A model generated the notes under the pieces. That model ran no database searches. It was not told the DNA's origin and saw nothing but the letters and a program-made list of their open reading frames with translations. From Planctomycetota bacterium (GTDB lineage Bacteria; Planctomycetota; UBA1135; GCA-002686595), in the NCBI GenBank assembly GCA_016220085.1, contig JACRIN010000037.1, forward strand, positions 1 through 57,433: 57,433 nucleotides of DNA, given 5' to 3'. Below are positions 25,224-33,018 of this stretch, piece after piece (position 1 is the first letter of the stretch; each line of letters opens with the position of its first letter). The translations under genes were made by a program, and so were the position numbers.

Positions 25224-26240
25224 ATGGAAACCCGAAATCCGCCCGCGTCCGATGCGCGCGCCCGTTGGCGCACCACTTCCGTCCTCCTCGCCGCCCACGC
25301 CGGGCCGGTGCTGCTCGGCGCCGGCGTCGCGTTCGCGGTGCGCGCCGCGCCGGAGCTCGCGGCGGATTTCCAGCCGGGACCCGTCACGACCTGGCTCGCC
25401 GATCGCGATGCCGACGCGGTGATCGGACTCGACGATGGATTGTTCGAGGTCAAGCGGATCGCGATCGAGAGCCCGGTCGAGGTCGAACGACGGAGCGATG
25501 GGGGCCTGTGGGCGATCTCGGCGCGCGATCGGCATCCGCTCGGAGTCCACGACCTGCTGCTGTTCGCCGCGGACGGCAGTCGCGTCGCTGCGGCGGTGCT
25601 CGGTCCGGTGCTCGACCTCGAACTCTCTCGCGACGACGCGTTGGTCGTCGAGCGGAAGGACGCTTCGGGCCGGGTCGTGCGCGTCGACGCGCAAGGGACG
25701 ATCTCCACGGTGCTCGAACTCGCCACCGCGAGCTGCGCGGCCGGCGCGGGCTCGCGCGTCGCGATCGGCACCGACGACGGCGACGTTTGGTTGCTCGATC
25801 TCGGCACCGTGCCGCCCGCCGTGCTCGCGAAGCGCGCGCTCGGCGGTCCGATCGGAGACGTCCGCCCAGGCCCGACTCCGGGAACGTGGTGGGCGCTCGA
25901 CAGCGGAGCTTCCGGACGCGTGTCGCTGCTGGAGCCGACGCTCGCGACACGTTGGAGCGTCGCGACCGGCCTCCACGCATTGCACCTCGCACCGGTACGC
26001 GGGGTGGAGCGGGTGTGGATCGCCGACACGACGCAGCCGCTGGCGCGGCGCTATGGCGCGAACGGAGCGCTCGAACTCGACGTTTCGACGTTGCCGCTCG
26101 GCGGGCTCGATCGCGCCGCCGCGTCGATCGACGGCGGCGTGCTCTTGATCGCACCCGGCGCGGTCCTGAGGCTGAATCCGGACGGGGGGCTGTTGCCGGG
26201 GCAGGGAGGCTTCGACTTCCTGGTCGATCTCACTCGTTAG
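25224..26240 (+). CDS. Membrane-anchored beta-propeller-like protein
   Basis: The product has 338 residues from the ATG at 25224 (GTG at 25218 is an alternative). One N-terminal hydrophobic segment (TTSVLLAAHAGPVLLGAGVAFAV) acts as anchor or uncleaved signal. The rest consists of short beta blade-like units with Gly/Asp turns (VIGLDDGLFEVKRI, LLLFAADGSRVAAAV, VAIGTDDGDVWLLDL, WWALDSGASGRVSLL), consistent with a six- or seven-bladed propeller of NHL or SMP-30 type. I see no catalytic motif. It probably acts as a binding platform; the partner is unknown. Confidence 0.65.
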   Translation: METRNPPASDARARWRTTSVLLAAHAGPVLLGAGVAFAVRAAPELAADFQPGPVTTWLADRDADAVIGLDDGLFEVKRIAIESPVEVERRSDGGLWAISARDRHPLGVHDLLLFAADGSRVAAAVLGPVLDLELSRDDALVVERKDASGRVVRVDAQGTISTVLELATASCAAGAGSRVAIGTDDGDVWLLDLGTVPPAVLAKRALGGPIGDVRPGPTPGTWWALDSGASGRVSLLEPTLATRWSVATGLHALHLAPVRGVERVWIADTTQPLARRYGANGALELDVSTLPLGGLDRAAASIDGGVLLIAPGAVLRLNPDGGLLPGQGGFDFLVDLTR

Positions 26241-26387
26241 AACCTCGCGCGCGGAAGGCACGTGGAACGCGCCGGATCCGTCCGCCTGGCTACACTCGAA
26301 CCGGGCGCCCGATCAGAGAGCGCCCCGCCCGGCCGATGTGAGGCCGAGCGACCCCAGGAAGTCCGTCCACAACCCCCAGGGCTGAAC

Positions 26388-27566
26388 ATGCGAATCCTCT
26401 CCCGTCAGGTTGCGTCGTTCCTTCGTCCCACGGGCAGCGCCGCCGCGATCGCCTTCCTCGCCTCCGCGCCCTTCGCGAACGGCGTCGCCGCGCAAGCATC
26501 CGCGAGTTCGCGCGCGAACGTGTTCGTGCAACCGTTGCCGCCGCAGGTGTCGATGCTGTACGCCGACGGTCAACAGGTGATGGTGCCGATGGAAACGGTG
26601 TGGCGTCCGGTGTGCGGACCGGGGAGCTCGACGCTCACGCCGCCGGATCTGCGCCAGATCGCGGCTTCGCACGACGCACTGATGGCGAGCGGCCCGGTGA
26701 TCCAGGTCGACCAAACGCACAACGACGCCGGCATCAACTTCGTGTTCAACGTGTCGGGCTCGATTCCGTCTGGCGCGCTCGGCGCGATCGCGACCGCCGA
26801 GGCGTACATGGAGAGCCAGTTCAACGACCTGATCACGGTCACGGTCAACCTGTCGTTCGCGACTCTGCCGTCGAACGTCCTGGGCGGCACGGGCTCGAGC
26901 TACGTCAATGTCACGTGGGCCAACGCGCGCAATGGCCTGAACGCCGGCAAGGACACGAACGACACGATCCAGAGCTTCCTGCCGACGACGTCGACGATCC
27001 CGGTGCGTTACTCGAGCGGCGCGGCGATCACCAACGAGACTCGCGTGTTCTTCACCGTCGCGAACTACCGGGCGACGATCGGCTCGGTCTCGGGCACCGC
27101 GGCGTCGATGCAGTACAACAACATCTTCGCTTGGGACTTCGACCCGTCGAACGGCATCAGCTCCGGCAAGTACTCGTTCGTCGACGTCGTGATCCACGAG
27201 ACCGGGCACGCGATGGGCTTCACGTCCGGAATCGACTTCCGTGTCAACGACATCGAGGCGATCGACATCTTCCGCTTCCAACGCACCGACGGCGCCGGCG
27301 ACTACAACCCCGACACGACCGCCGAGTTCCAGGCGCGCGCGCGCCTCGCGGCGTTCAACGCGCCGAACGACGATCAGAACTTCGATCTGATCTCGGTCGA
27401 GTACCGCCTCTCGGACGGCGCGCCCGACCAGGCGAGCCACGTCCGCGAGCAGGCCGCGAACATCGGCATCATGGACCCGGCGTTCGCCTCGGCTCAGACG
27501 TACTTCCCGAACTACTACAAGGCGTCGGATACCAACGCGTTCGACGCGATCGGCTACGACCGCTGA
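26388..27566 (+). CDS. Secreted zincin-like metalloprotease
   Basis: The product has 392 residues from the ATG at 26388 (AGGG 6-9 bases upstream). A signal peptide ends near ANGVAAQ. The active-site helix VVIHETGHAMGFTSGID places zinc ligands His270 and His274 and catalytic Glu271. A metzincin third His at position 280 is absent (Ser280); Asp283 is the nearest candidate ligand. The remainder is Asn/Thr/Ser-rich and beta-strand-rich, typical of secreted proteins. It resembles the NF038122-type family of secreted putative metalloproteases. An extracellular peptidase role is likely but unproven. Confidence 0.75.
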   Translation: MRILSRQVASFLRPTGSAAAIAFLASAPFANGVAAQASASSRANVFVQPLPPQVSMLYADGQQVMVPMETVWRPVCGPGSSTLTPPDLRQIAASHDALMASGPVIQVDQTHNDAGINFVFNVSGSIPSGALGAIATAEAYMESQFNDLITVTVNLSFATLPSNVLGGTGSSYVNVTWANARNGLNAGKDTNDTIQSFLPTTSTIPVRYSSGAAITNETRVFFTVANYRATIGSVSGTAASMQYNNIFAWDFDPSNGISSGKYSFVDVVIHETGHAMGFTSGIDFRVNDIEAIDIFRFQRTDGAGDYNPDTTAEFQARARLAAFNAPNDDQNFDLISVEYRLSDGAPDQASHVREQAANIGIMDPAFASAQTYFPNYYKASDTNAFDAIGYDR

Positions 27567-27707
27567 ACTTCCTCCGATCGAGTCGCGGGCGCGACGGGGC
27601 TTGGGCTCCGGCGCGTCCGCGCTGCTTCTTGCCCCGGTTCGCGCGCACGGGCGGCGCGGGGTTGCGTACCGACGGCGCGATCGCGATGCTCTGCGACCGC
27701 TCCGTGC

Positions 27708-28121
27708 ATGAAGCCCGCCGACCTACGCCGACTGCTTCCCGAACTCTCCGATCTCGCGGTCGAGTGCGGCGCGGAACTCGGGGTCGAGCTCGACGGCTCG
27801 CGCGCGTCCGTGGCGGCGGTCGAGCGCCTGCTCGGCAAGCTCCACGACGAGTACAAGCGCGAGCCGAACGAGGAGGGTGCCGACCGTCGAGCGTTCGAGT
27901 TCGCGGGCTACCTCATCGGCGTGTTCGAGCGCGAAGGCCCGGCGGGGGAGTGGCGCCCGGATCATCCCGAGCGTGGCGCGGGCAGCTTTCCGTTCCGCTG
28001 GAAGGGCCACGACCTCTTCGTGGTCGACTGGTGTTGGACGCGGATCGTCGAAGGACCGGCCGTGGACATCGGGAAGCTGTTCGACGCAGCGTGCTCGGAG
28101 AGCGCGCCGTCGGATCCCTGA
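27708..28121 (+). CDS. Small cytoplasmic protein of unknown function
   Basis: The product has 137 residues, is acidic and has no signal or membrane segment. The N-terminal half is helical (LRRLLPELSDLAVECGAEL, SVAAVERLLGKLHDEYKRE) and the C-terminal half beta-rich with aromatic residues (GAGSFPFRWKGHDLFVVDWC). The layout suggests a small alpha/beta domain, but I do not recognise the family. The codon pattern is like its neighbours, and the frame is well defined between the protease and the ABC-F gene. Confidence 0.65.
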   Translation: MKPADLRRLLPELSDLAVECGAELGVELDGSRASVAAVERLLGKLHDEYKREPNEEGADRRAFEFAGYLIGVFEREGPAGEWRPDHPERGAGSFPFRWKGHDLFVVDWCWTRIVEGPAVDIGKLFDAACSESAPSDP

Positions 28122-28186
28122 TTGCGTCGCCGCCGCGCAGGTCGTGCGTGTGAGCTTCCCGCGCTCCGCGTAAGCTCTCGCGCCGT

Positions 28187-29827
28187 ATGATCGCCCTCTC
28201 CCATGTCGCCAAGCACTATGGCCGGCGCGCGCTGCTCGTCGACGCCTCGTTCCAGCTCAATCCCGGCGAGAAAGTCGGCCTGGTCGGTCCGAACGGCTCG
28301 GGCAAATCGACGCTCTTCCGGCTGATCGCGGGCGACGAGAAGCCCGACGACGGCGAAGTCTCGGTGCCGAAGCGCGTGACGATCGGCTGGTTCCGGCAGG
28401 AGGCGGGCGAGGCGCGCGGACGCTCGGTGCTCGACGAAGCGATCGCCGGCAGCGGGCGGCTCGGGGAGCTGCACCACGAACTCGCCGCCCTCGAGCACGC
28501 GCTGGCGGATCCGGAGCAAGCGGACGCGATGGACACGACGCTGTCGCGCTTCGGCGAGGTGCAGGCTGAGTACCAGGGGCTCGGCGGTTACGAGCTCGAG
28601 GCTCGCGCGCGCGAGGTGCTGCACGGGCTCGGTTTCGTCGATGGACAGATCGAGGCGGACGTCGGCGAGCTGTCGGGCGGTTGGCGCATGCGCGTGGCGA
28701 TCGCGCGCGTGCTGATCGGCAAGCCCGAGGTCCTGCTGCTCGACGAGCCGACGAACCACCTCGACCTCGAGTCGATCCTCTGGCTCGAAGCGTTCCTGAA
28801 GGCGACGGATTCGGCGGTGCTGATGACCTGCCACGACCGGGACTTCATGAACCGCGTCGTTTCGCGCATCGTCGAGATCGACGAGGGCGAACTCGGCAAC
28901 TACTCGGGTAACTACGACTTCTACGAACGCGAACGTGCGTTGCGCGCGGCCGAGCAGGCGGCCGCTTTCACTCGCCAGCAGGCGATGCTGCGCAAGGAGG
29001 AGCGCTTCATCGAGCGCTTCGAGCGCCACGTCGCGAAGGCCGCGCAAGTCCAATCGCGGATCAAGAAGCTCGACAAGATCGAGAAGCTCGAACCGCCGCG
29101 CACGCGCGTCCTCGAGCCGTTCGAATTCAAGAAGCCGCCGCGCTCGGGCAACGACGTGGTGACGATTCGCGGGCTATCCAAGAGCTACGGCGAGCGCGCT
29201 GTCTACTCGGGCTTCGACTTCGAGATCAAGCGCGGCGAGCGCTGGTGCGTGATGGGGGTCAACGGCGCCGGCAAGACCACCCTGTTGAAGATCGTCGCGG
29301 GCGTCACGCGATCCGATTCGGGCGAGGTGAAGCTCGGGGCCAGTCTGAAGATGGGCTACTTCGCGCAGTCCGCGCTGGAGATCCTCGATCCCGCTCTCAC
29401 GGTCTGGGAGCAAATCGACCGGGCATTTCCGACCGCGACGACGCCTTCGAAGCGCAGCCTGCTCGGGGCCTTCGACTTTCCAGGCGACGAGATCGACAAG
29501 CGCATCGCGGTGTTGTCGGGCGGCGAGCGCTCGCGTCTCGTGCTGGCGCAGATGCTGTTCGATCCGCCGAACTTCCTGGTGCTCGATGAGCCGACGAACC
29601 ACCTCGATCTGGCGACCAAGGAGATGCTGATCAAGACGCTCGCCGACTTCGAAGGCACGATGCTCTTCGTCAGCCACGACCGCACGTTCCTGCGCGGGCT
29701 CGCGAGCAAGGTGCTCGATCTCTCGGGCGGCGGCGAAGGCACCGCGAGGCAGCCGTTGATCTTCCAGTCGAGCTATGAGAAGTGGGTCGAGCGCACCGGC
29801 CACGAAGCGCCGGGCGTGCATCGCTGA
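28187..29827 (+). CDS. ABC-F family ATPase (Uup/EttA-like ribosome-associated protein)
   Basis: The product has 546 residues with two ABC domains and no membrane segment. Domain 1 has Walker A GPNGSGKST (34-42), signature VGELSGGWRMR and Walker B LLLDEPTNHLDL; domain 2 has GVNGAGKTT, VLSGGERSRL and LVLDEPTNHLDL. Between them lies the charged coiled linker (RKEERFIERFERHVAKAAQV) that in ABC-F proteins reaches the P-site tRNA. These proteins resolve stalled ribosomes or give antibiotic tolerance. There is no long C-terminal coiled coil, so it is not a canonical Uup. Confidence 0.92.
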   Translation: MIALSHVAKHYGRRALLVDASFQLNPGEKVGLVGPNGSGKSTLFRLIAGDEKPDDGEVSVPKRVTIGWFRQEAGEARGRSVLDEAIAGSGRLGELHHELAALEHALADPEQADAMDTTLSRFGEVQAEYQGLGGYELEARAREVLHGLGFVDGQIEADVGELSGGWRMRVAIARVLIGKPEVLLLDEPTNHLDLESILWLEAFLKATDSAVLMTCHDRDFMNRVVSRIVEIDEGELGNYSGNYDFYERERALRAAEQAAAFTRQQAMLRKEERFIERFERHVAKAAQVQSRIKKLDKIEKLEPPRTRVLEPFEFKKPPRSGNDVVTIRGLSKSYGERAVYSGFDFEIKRGERWCVMGVNGAGKTTLLKIVAGVTRSDSGEVKLGASLKMGYFAQSALEILDPALTVWEQIDRAFPTATTPSKRSLLGAFDFPGDEIDKRIAVLSGGERSRLVLAQMLFDPPNFLVLDEPTNHLDLATKEMLIKTLADFEGTMLFVSHDRTFLRGLASKVLDLSGGGEGTARQPLIFQSSYEKWVERTGHEAPGVHR

Positions 29828-30474
29828 TTCGCGGGTCTCGCCGAGTGCGACCGCCGAGTGCGACCGCGGGTACGCCGCGCTGTCGCAGCGCGAGCCGTCG
29901 ATCACGGCCGAGGTCGAATCGGCTTGGATTCGAGGCGCGGCGGCTCCTTCGCCGAGGAGCGCGATCCGCACTTGCGCGCAATCGCGACCGAACTGCCGGC
30001 CGCAACGGCGGAGCGCATCGAGCCTCGGACTGCGCGCGCGACTTGCGCGTTCGAAGTCGAGCGCGCGCGAGAGCTCACGTTGATTCTCTTCGCGTCGGAG
30101 TCACTCGCGTCGCAGCGCGCGTCGTCGCGACGCGACACCGCGCGCCGAACGCGTGCTCGCCACGCCGATTCGCGAAGAATCTCTCACACCGTGAAGGAAT
30201 CCCCGCGCGCTTTCGAGCGTGCACCGCGCACGAATGTTCGTTTGGTACGGGGAGATGCGTATTCCTGACGCGCACCGTCCTTATTTCTCCCCCTGCGCTT
30301 CCGTGGTCTGATTCGTGCAACACATCGAGCGACCCAGATGCGTTCAGCGATCCACTGCCGTTCACAAGAATCCGCAAGGATCGGCTCCCCTGATGGGGGG
30401 CTAGATCGTGGGTGCGCACCCGCGTTCGAGGTCGCAAATCGGGTCGAGTTCCACCACCTCTGGAGGGTTCAATC
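29828..30474. other. Long non-coding leader region before the hexahaem cytochrome genes
   Basis: This is 647 bases without a credible gene. GC is visibly lower after about 30050 than in the surrounding sequence. A hairpin sits at 30379-30407 (GATC..GCTCCCC-TGAT-GGGGGGC..GATC), about 70 bases before the cytochrome ATG. A strong Shine-Dalgarno (GGAGG) precedes that start by about 9 bases. The large size and base shift suggest a promoter with upstream regulatory sites and a structured 5' leader. I found no match to the c-di-GMP (GEMM) riboswitch motif. Confidence 0.45.
30304..30318 (+). promoter_or_regulatory. Possible sigma-54 type promoter
   Basis: TGGTCTGATTCGTGCAA holds GG and GC separated by ten bases, the -24/-12 spacing of sigma-54 promoters, with TGCA matching the -12 side. 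The -24 side matches only TGG. It lies about 157 bases upstream of the first hexahaem cytochrome gene. The match is weak and could be chance. Confidence 0.2.
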
Positions 30475-31563
30475 ATGAAGTTCATCCTGGCAGGTCTCGT
30501 TGCAGCGGTCCCCGCGATCCTCGTTGGATCAGCTTCCGCTGGCGATTACCACAAGGATGGCACTCTGCTCTGCTCTCAGTGCCACGTCATGCACTTCAGC
30601 CAGTCGCACGGGTACAACCCCAATGGCTCCGGCTTCGTGTTCACCCCGCTCGGCTCCACCCCGCACGAATTCCTGCTGCGTGGGCCGGTCAACGACATGT
30701 GCCTCACCTGCCACGACAACAACGGCATCGCGCCGGACGTCTACGGCTCGGCCAACACCGGCAACGGTCCGACCGACGTGCGTCTCGCGGGCTTCCTGAA
30801 CCGTCTTGGCGATCCGACCGAAGCGTCGGGCCACACGCTCGACTCGACTGACCTCGCTCCGGGTTCCACCGGCGCGGGCTGGTCGGATCCGAACGGCCTG
30901 AGCTGCGTCAACTGCCACCACCAACACGGCGGCAGCCAGTCGGGCACCACCTACGGTCAACCGGGCTACAGCCCATACCGCAACCTGCGCGTGACCGCGG
31001 GCCAAGCGGCGTCGAACACCACCGTGGTGACCTACAACTACACCGCGCACGGCACCAACGACCTGACCCGCGACGTGTTCGAGCGTCAAGCGGCCGAGTA
31101 CGACGAAGCTGATGTCGACTGGAACGAACCGAACAGCGCCGACTCCGCGATCGCGAAGTTCTGCGGCGGCTGCCACGGCGACTTCCACGGCCAAGTCGGT
31201 AGCGCGCAGATCGGCGGCGTCGCCTCCGGCGCGGGCTTCGCGGACTTCGTTCGTCACCCGGCGGCGGGTGTCAACATCGGCGTGCTGGGCGGCGGGCACT
31301 CGAGCCTGACCCTCTTCAACGCGCACACCAACAAGGTCAAGGTCATGAGCCCGACCGGTGTGTGGGGCGCGACTCACCCCGGTGACGTCACCCCGACCTG
31401 CATCAGCTGCCACAAGGGCCACGGCAACGGCAACGCGTTCGGCTTGCTCTTCCGCCAAGGCACCGGCACCCTGACCGAGAACGGCGACACCGCCGGCAAC
31501 CAACTCGAGGACCTGTGCGGTCAATGCCACGTGCAAGGCCGCTACTTCTTCAACAACCCGTGA
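30475..31563 (+). CDS. Hexahaem cytochrome c, OmcS-like (nanowire subunit candidate)
   Basis: The product has 362 residues: signal peptide 1-22, mature start GDYHKDG. Six CxxCH haem sites are at 33-37, 76-80, 144-148, 230-234, 309-313 and 348-352. Local motifs follow the order I recall for Geobacter OmcS: CxxCHxMH at site 1, a LLRG stretch then CLTCH, CVNCHHQHG then a PYR, CGGCHGDFH then VRHP, CISCHKGH, and a final LCGQCH. His40 of CHVMH corresponds to OmcS His16, which ligates a haem of the next subunit in the filament. Non-motif His are plentiful enough for bis-His ligation. It has a strong GGAGG site, a tandem paralogue downstream and a double terminator hairpin between them, so it may be highly expressed. 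Extracellular electron transfer is inferred. Confidence 0.9.
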   Translation: MKFILAGLVAAVPAILVGSASAGDYHKDGTLLCSQCHVMHFSQSHGYNPNGSGFVFTPLGSTPHEFLLRGPVNDMCLTCHDNNGIAPDVYGSANTGNGPTDVRLAGFLNRLGDPTEASGHTLDSTDLAPGSTGAGWSDPNGLSCVNCHHQHGGSQSGTTYGQPGYSPYRNLRVTAGQAASNTTVVTYNYTAHGTNDLTRDVFERQAAEYDEADVDWNEPNSADSAIAKFCGGCHGDFHGQVGSAQIGGVASGAGFADFVRHPAAGVNIGVLGGGHSSLTLFNAHTNKVKVMSPTGVWGATHPGDVTPTCISCHKGHGNGNAFGLLFRQGTGTLTENGDTAGNQLEDLCGQCHVQGRYFFNNP

Positions 31564-31582
31564 TCTCGGGTAATCGGTTGTA

Positions 31583-31638
31583 GAAGCCCCGACGGGGGCT
31601 TCGGTCGACGCGGGGCGGTCGCTGGCGACCGCCCCGCG
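31583..31638 (+). terminator. Double stem-loop after first hexahaem cytochrome gene
   Basis: The first stem is GAAGCCCC (31583-31590) with GGGGCTTC (31595-31602). The second stem is perfect over 14 bp: CGCGGGGCGGTCGC (31609-31622) with GCGACCGCCCCGCG (31625-31638). No U tract follows. The pair probably terminates or attenuates the first cytochrome transcript, or protects its 3' end, making expression of the second gene lower or independent. Confidence 0.65.
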
Positions 31639-31760
31639 GTCTTGGGCGCGGAGGAGTTCGCGGACTCGTCGCTGAGCGTCGATGCGCCGCCGGGCATGGC
31701 AATGCGTCTTCCTTGTTCGCATCAAGATCGCGGCGCGGTGCGGTCGAACCATGCCGCCCC

Positions 31761-32858
31761 ATGGCTCCCTCCCTCCGCCGTTTCGTAGGGCGGCCCGCGG
31801 CCCGCCTCGCGACCACCTTCGGCCTGGCCTCGGCCGCGCTGCTCGGGGTCCGGCTCGCCCACGCAGGCGACTACCACGATCGCGCCACGCTCGACTGCGC
31901 CGAGTGCCACGTGATGCACGTCAAGCCGAGCGAAAAGGCCTCGAACATCGACGCCGGGGCGGAAGCCGATGCGGACGTCGGCCCGCTGCTCCGTCGCGAC
32001 ATCAACGAGCTCTGCCTCTCTTGCCACGACGGCTCTCAGAAGGCCGCGGACGTGCTCGGTCGCAATCAAGGTCGATCCGCAGGCGATGTGCGCCAAGCGG
32101 GGTTCCTGAACTCGATCCAAGGTGTCGGGTTCGCGTCGACGGGGCACACGCTCGGCTCGACGGACCTCGCTCCCGGCTCCGAGCCGCCGTGGAGCGCGGA
32201 GGACGAGAACGGGACGGGGCAGGGGCTCACGTGTATCAACTGCCACGCCCCGCACGGCAGCGGCTCCGGCACGCAGGCCTATCGCAACCTGCGCAGCGAC
32301 GCCGGCAACAACCGGCCGGGCGAAGGTCTGGTGACCTACAACTCCGAGCACTCGGGCTCGAACGACCTGACGCGCGACGTCTTCGTGCGACGCGCTCTCT
32401 GCTACGACGAGGCGGATGTCGACTTCAACGAGCCCGATCGCCGCGACTCGGCGATGGCGCGCTTCTGCGCGGGTTGCCACGACGAGTTCCACGGCATCCC
32501 CGGCGTCGACGCGAACATCGGCGGTCGACCGAGCGGCAAGGGGCTGACCGCGTTCGTCCGTCACCCGACGTCCGGCGTCGACCTTGGCTCCGTCGGCAGC
32601 CAGTGGACGCGCGTCGATACCTACCTCGGTCGCAAGAACCGGGTGAAGGTGATGAGCTCGCTGGGAACTTGGGATTCTGCGAACGGCGAGCTGACTCCGA
32701 CGTGCATCACCTGTCACAAAGCGCACGGCAACGACAACGCGTTCGGTCTGATCTATCGCTCCGGAAGCGGCGCGCTGACGGAGAACGGCGACACCCAGGG
32801 CCGCGCGGTCGAGGACCTGTGCCGGCAGTGCCACGGTGAGTCGCCGTTCGCGCCGTGA
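31761..32858 (+). CDS. Hexahaem cytochrome c, OmcS-like paralogue
   Basis: The product has 365 residues from the ATG at 31761; an upstream in-frame start would disturb the signal peptide (cleavage after RLAHA, about 35). The mature protein starts GDYHDRATLDC like its neighbour. Six CxxCH sites are at 46-50, 85-89, 158-162, 236-240, 315-319 and 354-358. The shared landmarks are conserved: CAECHVMH with His53, GHTLGSTDLAPGS, AYRNLR, YDEADVDFNEP, CAGCHDEFH, VRHP, CITCHKAHGNDNAFGL, and LTENGDT before the last haem. It differs most between haems 1 and 2, where it is shorter and acidic. The omcS/omcT-like tandem pairing suggests a second, perhaps minor or differently regulated, filament or carrier subunit. 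Confidence 0.9.
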   Translation: MAPSLRRFVGRPAARLATTFGLASAALLGVRLAHAGDYHDRATLDCAECHVMHVKPSEKASNIDAGAEADADVGPLLRRDINELCLSCHDGSQKAADVLGRNQGRSAGDVRQAGFLNSIQGVGFASTGHTLGSTDLAPGSEPPWSAEDENGTGQGLTCINCHAPHGSGSGTQAYRNLRSDAGNNRPGEGLVTYNSEHSGSNDLTRDVFVRRALCYDEADVDFNEPDRRDSAMARFCAGCHDEFHGIPGVDANIGGRPSGKGLTAFVRHPTSGVDLGSVGSQWTRVDTYLGRKNRVKVMSSLGTWDSANGELTPTCITCHKAHGNDNAFGLIYRSGSGALTENGDTQGRAVEDLCRQCHGESPFAP

Positions 32859-32897
32859 CCCTCGTGGAGCGATCGGGCGGGCGCTCGCGCACGATGG

Positions 32898-32913
32898 CGC
32901 TCGAGTTCGAGCG
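32898..32913. terminator. Hairpin between convergent cytochrome and barrel genes
   Basis: CGCTCGA (32898-32904) pairs with TCGAGCG (32907-32913) over a 2-base loop, in the 160-base gap between the end of the second hexahaem gene and the end of the convergent operon. There is no U tract; it may act as a bidirectional terminator. The rest of the gap is GC-rich with no other clear signal. Confidence 0.35.
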
Positions 32914-33018
32914 ACGCCGGCGTCGATCGCACGGTGCGCGCACCCCGTGAATGCGGCGGACCGGCCGGTGCCCAGTCTCCGCGTGCGCTGATCGCGCGGC
33001 CGGAGTGCCGCGCCGTCG

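Noticed and set aside
30300..30474. c-di-GMP (GEMM) riboswitch, known upstream of cytochromes in Geobacter
   Set aside because: I could not find the conserved core or tetraloop receptor of that motif.
29670..30485. Possible genes in the region before the hexahaem cytochrome
   Set aside because: All frames are Arg/Ser-rich, lack ribosome binding sites and change composition midway; treated as leader.
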